Positions 9,001 through 17,314 of a stretch of 64,000 bases of DNA are shown in pieces (the first letter of the stretch is position 1; each line of letters begins with the position of its first letter). This stretch comes from Hydrogenophaga sp. Root209 (GTDB taxonomy: Bacteria; Pseudomonadota; Gammaproteobacteria; Burkholderiales; Burkholderiaceae_C), in NCBI RefSeq assembly GCF_001428625.1, contig NZ_LMIE01000001.1, forward strand, positions 203,204 through 267,203. The letters run 5' to 3'. A program made the translations under genes and the position numbers. A model generated the notes under the pieces. The model did not search any database, was not told where the DNA came from, and saw only the letters and a list, made by a program, of their open reading frames with translations.

Positions 9001-9856
9001 AGTAATCGGGCGTGACGGCCACCGTCTTGGCGCCCTTGTAGCGCACCTCGGTGAAGAAGTGGGCGTCGGGCGTGCGCGTCTGGGGCACGTTGGAACCCCA
9101 GGCGATGATGAACGAGCTGTTGTACCAGTCGGCCGATTCGGGCACGTCGGTCTGCTCGCCCCAGACCTGCGGGCTGGCCGGCGGCAGGTCGCAGTACCAG
9201 TCGTAGAAGCTCATGCACACGCCGCCGATGAGCGAGAGGTAACGCGAGCCGGCGGCGTAGCTCACCATGCTCATGGCCGGGATCGGGCTGAAGCCGATGA
9301 TGCGGTCGGGTCCGTGCTGTTTGATGGTGTAGACGTTGGCCGCGGCGATCAGCTGGTTGACCTCGTCCCAGCTGCTGCGCACGAAACCGCCCATGCCGCG
9401 CACCTGCTGGTAGTCGCGCCGGGCTTCGGGGTTCTCGACGATGGAGGCCCAGGCGTCGACCGGGGTCTTGGCCACGTTCAGCGCGGCGCGCCAGCGCTCC
9501 AGCAGTCGACCGCGCACCATGGGGTACTTCACGCGGTTGGCGCTGTAGAGGTACCAGCTGTAGGAAGCGCCGCGCGCGCAGCCGCGTGGCTCGTGGTTGG
9601 GCATGTCCCAGCGCGTGCGCGGGTAGTCGGTCTGCTGGGTTTCCCAGGTGACGATGCCGCCCTTGACGTAGATCTTCCACGAGCACGAACCGGTGCAGTT
9701 CACGCCGTGCGTGCTGCGCACGATCTTGTCGTGCGCCCAGCGGTTGCGGTAGGCGTCTTCCCAGGTGCGGTCTTCACCGGTGGTCTGGCCGTGGTTGCCC
9801 GAGAAGTTTTCGCGCGGCAGCGAGAAGTGGGAAAGGCGGTCGAGGAAATGGCTCAT
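6038..9856 (-). CDS. narG: Respiratory nitrate reductase alpha subunit (molybdenum catalytic subunit)
   Basis: NarG reduces nitrate to nitrite at a Mo-bis-MGD centre on the cytoplasmic face of the membrane. The 1272-residue protein aligns by eye with E. coli NarG with a one-residue offset. The FS0 cluster ligands are H50, C54, C58 and C93, and the molybdenum ligand is D223 in W-Y-C-D-L-P. The N-terminus is Tat-like without a cleaved signal (the tail begins M-S-H-F-L-D-R-L), as in other NarG proteins. GGAG lies six bases before the ATG. It is 45 bp downstream of narK2 and heads the structural genes narGHJI. Confidence 0.98.
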   Translation of the reverse strand: MSHFLDRLSHFSLPRENFSGNHGQTTGEDRTWEDAYRNRWAHDKIVRSTHGVNCTGSCSWKIYVKGGIVTWETQQTDYPRTRWDMPNHEPRGCARGASYSWYLYSANRVKYPMVRGRLLERWRAALNVAKTPVDAWASIVENPEARRDYQQVRGMGGFVRSSWDEVNQLIAAANVYTIKQHGPDRIIGFSPIPAMSMVSYAAGSRYLSLIGGVCMSFYDWYCDLPPASPQVWGEQTDVPESADWYNSSFIIAWGSNVPQTRTPDAHFFTEVRYKGAKTVAVTPDYSEVAKLSDLWLHPKQGTDAALAMAMGHVVLKNFYFPEGGKPRSSYFDDYARRYTDLPLLVMLKEHVLADGSKTLVPDRYLRASDFNGQLGQKNNPEWKTVAFDTGGKAVLPNGSIGFRWGEAGRADEGKWNLEAKEARSDTEVKLKLSVIEDGEQDTQVVDVAFPYFGGNAAPHFTANAQNGAINHARVPAVRLRLGKAGEERHAMVATVFDLQVAQYGIDRGLGSGAKDFDDNAAYTPAWQESITGVPRDQVITVAQQFADNADKTHGKSMVIIGAAMNHWYHADMNYRGVINLLMMCGCIGQSGGGWAHYVGQEKLRPQTGWTALAFALDWIRPPRQMNSTSFFYAHTDQWRYEKLGMEEIVSPLADKAAFGGSMIDFNVRAERMGWLPSAPQLKTNPLQVVKDATAAGLDAKDYVVRALKDGTLAMSCEDPDAPQNWPRNMFVWRSNLLGSSGKGHEYFCKHLLGTENGVQGKDLGRDEAKPEEVVWHEHAPQGKLDLLVTLDFRMSTTCLYSDIVLPTASWYEKNDLNTSDMHPFIHPLSAAVDPVWQSRSDWEIYKGFAQAFSEVCVGHLGVEKEVVLTPIMHDTPGELAQPFDVKEWRKGHCELIPGKTAPQITVVERDYPNTFKRFTALGPLLDKLGNGGKGIGWKTGTEVEQLGQLNGTTLDEGVTKGMPKIVTDIDACEVILHLAPETNGHVAVKAWEALGKQTGLDHTHLAIHREDEKIRFRDIQAQPRKIISSPTWSGIESETVSYNAGYTNVHELIPWRTLTGRQQFYQDHPWMIAFGEGLGSYRPPVDLKATSGVHNIKSNGNAEIVLNFITPHQKWGIHSTYSDNLMMLTLNRGGTVVWLSEDDAKSAGIEDNDWVELFNINGAVAARAVVSQRVNPGMVMMYHSQEKIINTPGSEITGVRGGIHNSVTRIVLKPTHMIGGYAQLSYGFNYYGTIGTNRDEFVVVRKMDKVDWLDTPADDHLIRAYQSQGENP

Positions 9857-9901
9857 GGCTTGCTCCGTGAAAATGGGATGCGCGACAGCGTGGGTGCGGC
9901 G

Positions 9902-11486
9902 TCAAGGGTTGTGGATTTCAGAGCCCTTGCGCAGGTAGAACCACCAGTTCAAGACCAGACAGACGGCGTAGAAGATGGCGAAGCCGTACATGGCTAGCTG
10001 GGGTGTGCCAGCCTTGATCTGCGCACCGATCACCACCGGTGCGATGAAGGCGCCGTAGGCGGCCACGGCCGAGGTCCATCCGAGCACGGGGCCGGCCTGC
10101 TGGCGGTCGAAGATCACACCGATGGTGCGGAAGGTGGAGCCGTTGCCGATACCGCTGGCGGCAAACAACACCATGAACAGCGCCAGGAAGATGAAGAAGT
10201 ACGTTTCCGGCGTTGCCGACTGGTAGGCGAGTTGCATCACATAGCCCACCGCCACACCAGCGACCACCATGACCGCGCACACCCATTGGGTGACGATGGA
10301 GCCCCCAACCTTGTCGGCGATCCAGCCGCCCAGCGGCCGGATCTGGGCCATTGGGGTTGACCAAGGTGTGCTTGAGGATGCCGCTGGCGTCCTGCACGTG
10401 GCTGACGCTGAAAATCACCTTCATCGAGAGCGGCAGCGCCATGGAGAAGCCGATGAACGAGCCAAACGTGACGATGTACAGGATGGTCAGCGACCACGTG
10501 TGTTTGTTGCTGAAGATCGCGAACTGTTTCGCGACGTTGTCTTTCATCGCACCAAACGCGGTAATCTTCATCACCATCAAGGTGCTCACGATGATCAACG
10601 GCATGGCCAGCCACATGTTGAGCACACCCAAGCCGCTGGGCGCGGGCAGGTAGAGGTACAGGCCAACGCCGGCCGGAATGAACGACAGGGTGTAAAGCCA
10701 GATGATCTTTAGAAACGCCGTGATCGGCCCGCCGGTGTCGGGCGAAACAGTCTTGAGGTTGTTCATGCCGAACCAGCACAGGATGGACAGGGGAACGAGC
10801 GACAACACCCAGGCAAAGCCGGCGTTCTGGATCCAGGTGGGGGTACCGGCCGGGATGGCCCCAAAGATCCACCCGCTTTCCTTCTGCAAGGTCATGGATT
10901 GACCCCCCACGTCGCCGAAGATGCTCACCGTCATCACCAGGGGGATGACGATCTGCATGGTGGTGACACCGAAATTGCCCAGTCCTGCATTTAGTCCCAG
11001 GCCGGTGCCTTGCAGGCGTTTGGGAAAGAACGAAGAGATGTTGGACATCGAAGAGGCAAAGTTCCCGCCCCCCACACCCGACCACAAGGCCATGAGTTGG
11101 AATGACCACAGCGGCCACTCGGGATGCTGCAGTACGATGCCGGTGCCGATGGCAGGGGCCAGCAACATCGCGGTGGTGAGAAAGATGGTGTTGCGCCCGC
11201 CCGAGAGCCTGATCAGGAATGAGGCCGGAATGCGCATCGTCGCGCCAGCCAGACCGGCGATCGCGGTCAGGGTGAAAAGCTCGGCCTGGCTGAAGGGGTA
11301 GCCCAGGTTGAGCATCTGCACCGTGATGATTCCCCACATGCCCCACACGGCGAAGCCGCACAGCAGCGCCGGCACCGAGATCCAGAGGTTGCGGTAGGCG
11401 ATGCGTTTACCGGTGGTGTTCCAGAAGGTTTCATCCTCCGGGCGCCAGTCCACGATGTCGGGGCCGATCTTGTGTGTGTTGCTCAT
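9902..11486 (-). pseudogene. narK2: Broken nitrate/nitrite antiporter gene (NarK2-type MFS transporter)
   Basis: The N-terminal frame starts at 11486 (M-S-N-T-H-K-I-G) and follows the NNP-family MFS pattern through about eleven membrane segments' worth of sequence order, up to L-V-N-P-N-G-P near 10350. It then runs into nonsense. The true C-terminal frame (I-R-P-L-G-G-W-I-A-D-K-V-G-G, then G-S-G-I-G-N-G-S-T-F-like nitrate signature and the end at 9902) resumes in another phase near 10345. Compared with E. coli NarK, the segment that should read roughly Y-A-F-F-G-P-F-I-G-A-L just before the G-G-x-x-A-D-K loop is absent. This looks like a deletion of about 50 bp, not a single-base slip. The flanking genes narK1 and narG are intact. 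Either the copy is dead in this strain or the assembly is wrong here. Confidence 0.85.
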
Positions 11487-11510
11487 GGTGTTGTGAACCG
11501 ACGCGTGGGG

Positions 11511-12779
11511 TCAGCTTTGAAGTGAAAAGGGTTTGGCGTTGGCGCCCATGACCTCGGTCTGGCGCACTTCGGTCCAGTACATCCAGATGAGCGAGACCCA
11601 GACCACGCCGTACATCAACATGAAGGCGCTGGAGCGGATGCCGGTGATGTCCATCAGCGCGCCGAACAGGATGGGCAGCACGAAGCCGCCGAGGCCACCG
11701 GCCAGGCCCACGATGCCGCTGATGGCGCCGATGTTTTTCGGGAAATCGTCGCTGATGTACTTGAAGACGCTGGCCTTGCCGAAGGCCCAGGCGATGCCCA
11801 GGATGAACATCAGCGCGGTGAAGAGGTAGACGTTGAGGCCAATGTGGAAGGTCCTGGGGCCGTCCACCGTGGCCACGGTGAAGTCGGTCTGCGGGTACGA
11901 CAGCAGGAACAGGCAGATCCAGCTCACCCACAGCACCCACCAGGTGACCTTGTGCGCACCGAACTTGTCCGACATCACGCCGCCCACGGCACGCAGCACG
12001 CCACCGGGCAGCGAGAAACAGGCCGCCAGCAGCGCGGCCACGCGGATGTCCAGACCGAACTCGCCCACGTAGTACTGCACCATCCACAGCGAGAGCGCCA
12101 CGTAGCCGCCGAAGACGATGCTGTAGTACTGGCAGTACTTGAGCACCTTGGGGTCTTTCAGCGCCTTGAGCTGGTCCATGAAGGACACGTTGCTCGGCAC
12201 CAGGTGGGCGGGGTTGCTGTAGGTGAAGAGCCAGAACAGCACCACCGTGCCCAGCATGATGGCCGCGTACACCTGCGGCACCATGGTCCAGCCGAAGGCC
12301 ACCAGCAGCACCGGGGCGACGAACTTGTTGACCGCCGCGCCCGAGTTGCCCGCGCCGTACACGCCCATGGCCATGCCCTGGCGGTGCTTGGGGAACCAGC
12401 GCGCCACGTAGGGCGTGCCGACCGAGAAAGAACCGCCCGCCAGGCCGACGAACAGGCCGATGGTGAGGAAGTGCCAGTAGGCGGTGGCGTAGCTCATGAG
12501 CCAGATCGCCGGCACGGTGATGGCCATGAGGATGGCCATCACGATGCGGCCGCCGAAGCGGTCGGTCCAGATGCCCAGCGGCACGCGCACCAGCGAGCCG
12601 GTGAGCACCGGCGTGGCCATGAGCAGGCCGAACTGGGTGGAGTTGAGGTCGAGCGCCTTCTTGATCGGGATGCCGATGACGCCGAACATCATCCAGACCA
12701 TGAAGCAAACGGTGAAGGCCAGCGTGCTGACGAGCAGCACCGACCAGGCTTTTTTGTCGTTGTTCAGTTCAGAGGCCAT
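11511..12779 (-). CDS. narK1: Nitrate transporter, NarK1-type MFS (NNP family)
   Basis: This MFS protein of about 422 residues has twelve predicted membrane helices. Characteristic NNP stretches are visible: G-L-F-V-G-L-A-G-G-S-F-S-V-G-T-P-Y in the first half and G-I-V-G-L-A-G-G-L-G-G-F-V-L-P in the second, the two nitrate-signature glycine-rich helices. NarK1-type carriers are thought to act as nitrate/proton symporters that start nitrate import before NarK2-type exchange takes over. The start at 12779 is chosen because GGAG lies nine bases upstream; an ATG at 12803 is in frame but lacks a site. It is the first gene after the FNR-type site and likely heads the narK1K2GHJI transcript. Confidence 0.94.
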   Translation of the reverse strand: MASELNNDKKAWSVLLVSTLAFTVCFMVWMMFGVIGIPIKKALDLNSTQFGLLMATPVLTGSLVRVPLGIWTDRFGGRIVMAILMAITVPAIWLMSYATAYWHFLTIGLFVGLAGGSFSVGTPYVARWFPKHRQGMAMGVYGAGNSGAAVNKFVAPVLLVAFGWTMVPQVYAAIMLGTVVLFWLFTYSNPAHLVPSNVSFMDQLKALKDPKVLKYCQYYSIVFGGYVALSLWMVQYYVGEFGLDIRVAALLAACFSLPGGVLRAVGGVMSDKFGAHKVTWWVLWVSWICLFLLSYPQTDFTVATVDGPRTFHIGLNVYLFTALMFILGIAWAFGKASVFKYISDDFPKNIGAISGIVGLAGGLGGFVLPILFGALMDITGIRSSAFMLMYGVVWVSLIWMYWTEVRQTEVMGANAKPFSLQS

Positions 12780-12933
12780 GTTGTCTTTCTCCACGCGGGG
12801 CATGGCAAGACTGTCGGCGCTGAGCGCCGTCGTGGCTATCCGCCACCCGGGTGCCGGGGGCGGCTCTGAAGAACGATGGTGGCGGGACGCGGTGCGTCCG
12901 GAAGAACTAGCGCGGCCGGTTTGTGGCCATCAC

Positions 12934-12947
12934 TTGATCTGGATCAA
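12934..12947 (-). promoter_or_regulatory. FNR/ANR-type binding site upstream of narK1
   Basis: TTGATCTGGATCAA is a perfect match to the symmetric FNR-family site TTGAT-N4-ATCAA. It lies 155 bp upstream of the narK1 start and just beyond the stop of the cupin gene. With the usual centre at -41.5, transcription would begin near 12899, giving a long leader where NarL could bind. The site explains anaerobic induction of the nar operon. Confidence 0.88.
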
Positions 12948-12951
12948 GGCC

Positions 12952-13293
12952 TCAGGGCCGATCCCCCACCCCCAGGACGATGGTGACCAGCACGCTGGCG
13001 TCTTCTACCGCGAGCAGGCTGTGCGGCACGCCCCCGCGCAAGAAGAGCAGCTGTTCGGCCTGCAGCCGCTGCACGCCCTCGGGCGTTTCAAAATCGATGG
13101 CGCCTTCGAGGCACTGCACGGTGATCTCGCCAGCGACCTGGTGCATCGGCATGGAGCGGCCCCGCGGCAGCATCAGCCGGATGACCTCGAGCTGCTCGGA
13201 CTTGAACAAGGCGATGGACTGGGTGCTCAGCGCGTCGCCGCCCAGGTGGCGCAGGTTGGCAATTTCACCCGATTCGAGGTGGTGCAGGGCCAT
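12952..13293 (-). CDS. Small cupin protein of the narXL operon
   Basis: The 113-residue protein is a single-domain cupin. Motif 1 is weak (P-M-H-Q-V-A-G-E-I-T-V-Q-C-L-E-G) and motif 2 contains G-G-V-P-H-S-L-L-A-V. The start at 13293 is set by AGGAG five bases upstream; the longer frame to 13344 would overlap narL. It follows narL by 13 bp and ends just before the FNR site of narK1. It is probably co-transcribed with narXL. Function is unknown; a metal-binding sensor or a small oxygenase-like fold are both possible. Confidence 0.82.
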   Translation of the reverse strand: MALHHLESGEIANLRHLGGDALSTQSIALFKSEQLEVIRLMLPRGRSMPMHQVAGEITVQCLEGAIDFETPEGVQRLQAEQLLFLRGGVPHSLLAVEDASVLVTIVLGVGDRP

Positions 13294-13306
13294 GGGGGTC
13301 TCCTGG

Positions 13307-13990
13307 TTAGGCGTGACGGGCGGCGAACACCGCCGCTTGCACACGCGAGGTGAGGTGGAGTTTGCGCAGGATGTGTTGCACGTGGATTTTGACCGTGGTC
13401 TCCGCGATGTCGAGCTGGCGGGCGATGTGTTTGTTGCTGTCGCCGCGTGCGATCAGGTGCAGGATCTCGAGCTCGCGCACCGAGAGCGAAGCAAGTGCGG
13501 CGTCGGTGGTGGCCACCGCTGCACCAGGCGCCTCACCCTGGGCGGGCGGCTGCGACCGCAGGGCCGACACCAGCTTGGTGGTCATCTCGGGGCTGACCAC
13601 CGACTCGCCGTCCATCACCTTGACGATGGCCTCGCACAGGTGGTGCGACTCGACGGTCTTGAGCAGGTACCCGTCGGCGCCGGCCTTGAGCGCGGCCACC
13701 AGGTCGGCCTCGTTCTCGCTCACCGTGAGCATGAGGACGCGGGTGCCTGGCGCGGCCTCGCGCAGAGAGGGGATGGCGTCCACCCCCAGCACGCCGGGCA
13801 GGTGGTTGTCGAGCAGGATCACATCGGGCCGTTGGCGCGCCAGGCAGCGCAGCGCCTCGCCCACGTCGCCGGCCTCGCAGCTCACTTCGAAGCGCGGGTC
13901 CTGCGAGAGCAGCGCCGTCAGTCCGCGGCGGAACAGGGAGTGGTCGTCGACCACGAGCAACTGGATCGGGCGGGCGGATGGGTCGGTCAT
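13307..13990 (-). CDS. narL: Nitrate/nitrite response regulator
   Basis: This 227-residue NarL/FixJ regulator has a receiver domain with acidic pocket D15-D16, phosphoacceptor D61, T89 and K111. A LuxR-type helix-turn-helix follows, containing L-S-V-R-E-L-E-I-L-H-L-I-A-R-G and the recognition helix region I-A-E-T-T-V-K-I-H-V. It should be phosphorylated by the adjacent sensor and activate narK1K2GHJI together with FNR. Its ATG overlaps the narX stop (ATGA). Confidence 0.95.
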   Translation of the reverse strand: MTDPSARPIQLLVVDDHSLFRRGLTALLSQDPRFEVSCEAGDVGEALRCLARQRPDVILLDNHLPGVLGVDAIPSLREAAPGTRVLMLTVSENEADLVAALKAGADGYLLKTVESHHLCEAIVKVMDGESVVSPEMTTKLVSALRSQPPAQGEAPGAAVATTDAALASLSVRELEILHLIARGDSNKHIARQLDIAETTVKIHVQHILRKLHLTSRVQAAVFAARHA

Positions 13991-15897
13991 GAAACGGTGG
14001 GTTCGGCGACGGGGGCGGGGGTGGACGTGGCCGCCACCGGATGGGGTGGCAGGGTCAGGGTGACGGTGGTGCCCTGGCCGGGCTCGGAGCTCACGTCGAC
14101 CCGTGCGCCGATGAGCTTGGCGCGCTCGCCCATGATCTTCAGCCCCACGTGGGAGGCATCGGGCGCGTCCAGCGCGTCAAAGCCCGCGCCATCGTCGCGC
14201 ACGCGAAACAACCAGTGCGATCCCTTGACCACGTCGAGCTGCACGTGATTGGCGCCGGCGTGTTTGCGCACGTTGGACAGCGACTCCTGCAACACGTGCA
14301 GCACCTGCACCTGGACATCGGCCGGCAAGGGCAGGCCATGGCCTTCGACGTGCAGCCTGGCGGGCAGACCGGTCTGGTACTGGAACTTCTGCAGCGTCTC
14401 CTGCAGCGCGCGCTCGATGTCGTCGGTGTTGGTGCGGGTGCGAAAGTGCACCAGCAGTTCGCGCACGTCGTTGATGCTTTCGCGCAGGCCCTCGTCGAGC
14501 TCGTCGAGCGTGCTCAACACCCTCGCCTCCTGGCCCTTTTGCGCCGCGTTGCGCAGCAGCTGGACCTGGATCTTCAGGAAGGCCAGCGACTGCGCGATGG
14601 AGTCGTGCAGTTCACGCGCGATCAGCGCGCGCTCCTCGCCCACCGCCGCCTCGCGCTCCAGCGCGGAGGCGCGCAGGCTCTCCAGCGCATTGGCGAGGTG
14701 GCTGGCCAGGGCATCGAGCAACTCGGTCTCGCCCGTGCTCAGGCTGGCCTGCGAACGGTAGAACAGGTCGATTTCGCCAAGCACGCGGTTTTGAAGCCGC
14801 ACGGGCACGCTCACCAGTGTCTCGAAGCCGGCGCGCGCGCAGTGGCGCACCGGGGCCTCGTCGTGGCTGTGGATGGGGATGACGCGCGTCCGCGCGTCGG
14901 GCTGCAGGCTGCCGCAAGCGCAGGCTCCGGCCAGCAGGCTGCGCTCTTCCTCCACCATGTCCTGGGGAAAGCAGTCGGAGGCCAGCATGAGGTAACGCTG
15001 GCTGGCCTCGTCGCTCCAGCGCACCGCGACCGCATCGGCCTTCACCACCGAGCGCACGCGCTGGGCAAATCCGCGCGAGAGCTCCTCGATGGAGCCGGCA
15101 TGGGCCATGAAGGCACTGACCTCATACAAGGTCTCCAGCCGCGCGCGCTGCGCCTCGATGTGGCGCGTCTTGGTCTCGACCTGGCTCTCCAGTCCGGCGT
15201 ACATCGACTGCAGCGTGGACGCCATGCGGTTGAAGCCGCCCGCCACCTGCCCGAATTCGTCCAGCGTCTCCACCTCCACCCGCGCCTTGAAGTCACCCGA
15301 CTCCAGCCGTCGCAGGCCCTGGCGCAGGTGCACCAGCGGGTTGATCACATACATGTAGCCGGTGTAGAGCATCACCACCGCGCCGACGATGGCCAGCGCC
15401 ATCATGAGGAACTGGAACAGGTTGAGGATGGCGGTGAAGCCCGAGAGCTGCTTTTCGATCGCGAGCACCAGGGCGTCGATGGCCTCGACGAAGGCGTCGG
15501 CCGCGGCCAGCGCCTGCGCCGGTTCGGGCGGGCCCTCCTGCAACCACAGCGGGCGCTGGTTCTGCCACAGCGCCTCCACCGTGGCGAACTCGCGGCCGAC
15601 CGCGTCGTCCCAGGGCACGAAGAGTGGCCGGCTGGCATCGCCCTGGCGCAGCAGGTCCAGGCTGCGGTCGAACTCCTGCACCAATGCCGCCACATCGGCC
15701 GGTGCGCGCCCGGCCTGCGCCACGCTGGTGAGCCGCCAGGTCTGCATGCGCATGCGCCCGGCTTCGTTGACCGCGGCCGCACCGCCTTCGAGCTGCCAGG
15801 TCACCCACAGCGTGAGACCGATGGACGCCAAGGCGACGAGCAGCAGCCCGGCGCCAATGCGCACCAGCTTGGTCGACAACGATGCGGTGGACACCAT
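13987..15897 (-). CDS. narX: Nitrate/nitrite sensor histidine kinase
   Basis: The 636-residue sensor has membrane helices near residues 13-34 and 161-183. They enclose a periplasmic domain that starts with a P-box-like N-E-A-G-R-M-R-M-Q-T-W-R-L, the nitrate-binding helix of NarX proteins. A HAMP domain, a GAF-like domain (about 265-410) with several cysteines, a HisKA_3 dimerisation domain with H431 (R-E-L-H-D-S-I-A-Q-S) and a HATPase domain (R-D-D-G-A-G-F) follow. It overlaps narL by ATGA and starts nine bases after nsrR, so the three genes are likely one operon. Confidence 0.94.
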   Translation of the reverse strand: MVSTASLSTKLVRIGAGLLLVALASIGLTLWVTWQLEGGAAAVNEAGRMRMQTWRLTSVAQAGRAPADVAALVQEFDRSLDLLRQGDASRPLFVPWDDAVGREFATVEALWQNQRPLWLQEGPPEPAQALAAADAFVEAIDALVLAIEKQLSGFTAILNLFQFLMMALAIVGAVVMLYTGYMYVINPLVHLRQGLRRLESGDFKARVEVETLDEFGQVAGGFNRMASTLQSMYAGLESQVETKTRHIEAQRARLETLYEVSAFMAHAGSIEELSRGFAQRVRSVVKADAVAVRWSDEASQRYLMLASDCFPQDMVEEERSLLAGACACGSLQPDARTRVIPIHSHDEAPVRHCARAGFETLVSVPVRLQNRVLGEIDLFYRSQASLSTGETELLDALASHLANALESLRASALEREAAVGEERALIARELHDSIAQSLAFLKIQVQLLRNAAQKGQEARVLSTLDELDEGLRESINDVRELLVHFRTRTNTDDIERALQETLQKFQYQTGLPARLHVEGHGLPLPADVQVQVLHVLQESLSNVRKHAGANHVQLDVVKGSHWLFRVRDDGAGFDALDAPDASHVGLKIMGERAKLIGARVDVSSEPGQGTTVTLTLPPHPVAATSTPAPVAEPTVS

Positions 15898-15906
15898 GAC
15901 GCGAGG

Positions 15907-16422
15907 TTAGCGGCTTTCGTCGCCGGCAGATACCCGCGAGCGACGGACCGCGACGTCGATCGGGCGCGGCAGGCCGGGCACAAAATGCAGCCGCTGGCCA
16001 CCGCGCGCACCCGCGGCGGGTGCCACCAGGTCGGCCAGCGTGACCCCGTCGAGCACCTCCAGGTAGCGGTCCATGGCCTCGCGCAGCGCACCCTTGAGGC
16101 GGCAGTGGCCGTCCAGGCGGCAGCTGTTGTGTTCGGCGTCGAAACACTCCACCAGGGTGAAGTCGCTTTCGGTCTGTCGGACCACCTCGCCCAGCACGAT
16201 GGTGTGCGCCGGCTTGAGCAGGCGCAGGCCACCGCCGCGGCCCCGCGTGGTCTCCAGCAGGCCCAGGCCGGAAAGCGTCATCACGATCTTGGTCAGGTGG
16301 CTGCGCGAGATGCCGTGGGCCTCGGCGATTTCACCGATGGTGGCGGGTTGTTCGCGCTGCTCGCTGGCGGCGCAGTACATCAGCACGCGCAGGCTGTAGT
16401 CGGTCCAGTTGGTCAGTCGCAT
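15907..16422 (-). CDS. nsrR: NO-sensing Rrf2 family repressor
   Basis: The 171-residue protein begins M-R-L-T-N-W-T-D-Y-S-L-R-V-L, typical of NsrR, and has a winged helix with the wing G-R-G-G-G-L-R-L. Three cysteines at 93, 101 and 107 match the Fe-S cluster region, though the first spacing is wider than in E. coli NsrR. NO damages the cluster and releases repression. It is divergent from ytfE across about 110 bp that holds NsrR-like dyads, and it is followed closely by narX. The last 30 residues are variable. Confidence 0.9.
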   Translation of the reverse strand: MRLTNWTDYSLRVLMYCAASEQREQPATIGEIAEAHGISRSHLTKIVMTLSGLGLLETTRGRGGGLRLLKPAHTIVLGEVVRQTESDFTLVECFDAEHNSCRLDGHCRLKGALREAMDRYLEVLDGVTLADLVAPAAGARGGQRLHFVPGLPRPIDVAVRRSRVSAGDESR

Positions 16423-16461
16423 GCCGCATCCTCCTGATGACCGATGTCCGTGTGGACGGTC

Positions 16462-16471
16462 TGAATATTCA
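16462..16471. promoter_or_regulatory. Perfect 10-bp palindrome in the nsrR-ytfE intergenic region
   Basis: TGAATATTCA is an exact palindrome about 40 bp upstream of the nsrR start. Its half site (ATTCA) is the same as in the operator over the ytfE promoter. It may be an NsrR half-site pair used for autoregulation. Confidence 0.4.
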
Positions 16472-16473
16472 TG

Positions 16474-16501
16474 TTGCGTGCATTTTATGCGCTAATATAT
16501 T
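16474..16501 (+). promoter_or_regulatory. Probable promoter of ytfE
   Basis: TTGCGT at 16474-16479 and TATATT at 16496-16501 are separated by 16 bp and resemble -35 and -10 elements. The -10 overlaps the NsrR-like dyad, which fits repression. A GCAT-TTT-ATGC dyad lies in the spacer. Confidence 0.5.
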
Positions 16502-16515
16502 CATTCCAAATGAAT
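16499..16515. promoter_or_regulatory. NsrR-like operator of ytfE
   Basis: ATTCATTCCAAATGAAT is a perfect 7-bp inverted repeat with a 3-bp spacer. It resembles the AT-rich dyads bound by NsrR in beta- and gammaproteobacteria. It overlaps the likely -10 and start site of ytfE and lies between ytfE and nsrR. Confidence 0.65.
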
Positions 16516-16533
16516 CTTTAAGGACCTTCAACC

Positions 16534-17238
16534 ATGGACACCACCTTCGCCCCTGCAGACACCCTCGGACTCGGACGCGCGGACCAGCCCATCGGACAGA
16601 TCGCGGTGGATCTGCCCGGTGCCACCGCCGTCTTTCGCCGTCTCAAGCTCGACTTCTGCTGCGGCGGCCAGATCGCCCTGCAACAGGCCTGCGAGAACAA
16701 GGGCCTGTCGGTCGACGCGGTGCTGGCCGAACTGGCGCTGCTGGAGCGCCCGGGAAACCAGGCCGTGCCGCAGGCGCCCGCCGAGATGATCGACCATATC
16801 CTCACGCGCTACCACGCCGTGCACCGCGAGCAGTTGCCCGAACTGATCCGCATGGCGCGCCGAGTGGAGGCGGTGCACCGCGAGCACCCCGATGTGCCCG
16901 CCGGCCTGGCCGAGCACCTCGAGGCCATCGAGGCCGAGATGCTGGAGCACATGGCCAAGGAAGAGAACATCCTGTTCCCCATGCTCAAGGCGGGCGGGCG
17001 CGGCATGGCCGTGCACCCCATCGGCGTGATGCGCGAGGAACACACCAGCCATGGCGAACAGCTCGACCGCCTGATGGCCATGACCCACGACGCCACGCCG
17101 CCCCAAGACGCGTGCAACACCTGGCGCGCGCTGTACGCGGGCGTCAACCAGTTCGCGGACGACCTGATCGCCCACATCCACCTGGAAAACAACCAGCTGT
17201 TCCCGCAGTACGAGCCAGCGCGCGCGGCCTGCTGCTGA
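16534..17238 (+). CDS. ytfE: Iron-sulfur cluster repair di-iron protein (YtfE/RIC/DnrN)
   Basis: The 234-residue protein has the N-terminal ScdA_N domain with D-F-C-C-G-G at residues 40-45. A hemerythrin-like four-helix domain follows, whose histidines and glutamates (H-I-L-T-R-Y-H, H-M-A-K-E-E-N, E-E-H, H-I-H-L-E-N) would hold a di-iron centre. It repairs Fe-S clusters damaged by NO or peroxide. It has the usual family length. The divergent nsrR and the operator over its promoter indicate induction by NO. Confidence 0.95.
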   Translation: MDTTFAPADTLGLGRADQPIGQIAVDLPGATAVFRRLKLDFCCGGQIALQQACENKGLSVDAVLAELALLERPGNQAVPQAPAEMIDHILTRYHAVHREQLPELIRMARRVEAVHREHPDVPAGLAEHLEAIEAEMLEHMAKEENILFPMLKAGGRGMAVHPIGVMREEHTSHGEQLDRLMAMTHDATPPQDACNTWRALYAGVNQFADDLIAHIHLENNQLFPQYEPARAACC

Positions 17239-17314
17239 GCCGTGCGCGGCATGGCGCCGCGGTGGGAACCGCTATGCTGGCGGTGACATTCCCCGACCGC
17301 GCCGCCACCACCCC

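Noticed and set aside
6077-9997. A plus-strand open frame of about 1300 codons opposite narG
   Set aside because: It is the mirror of a high-GC conserved gene; its translation is rich in H, V, A and R without domains, and narG is certain.
9902-10351. A separate small transporter gene starting at 10351
   Set aside because: Its sequence is the C-terminal part of NarK2 and begins in the middle of the conserved G-G-W-I-A-D-K loop.
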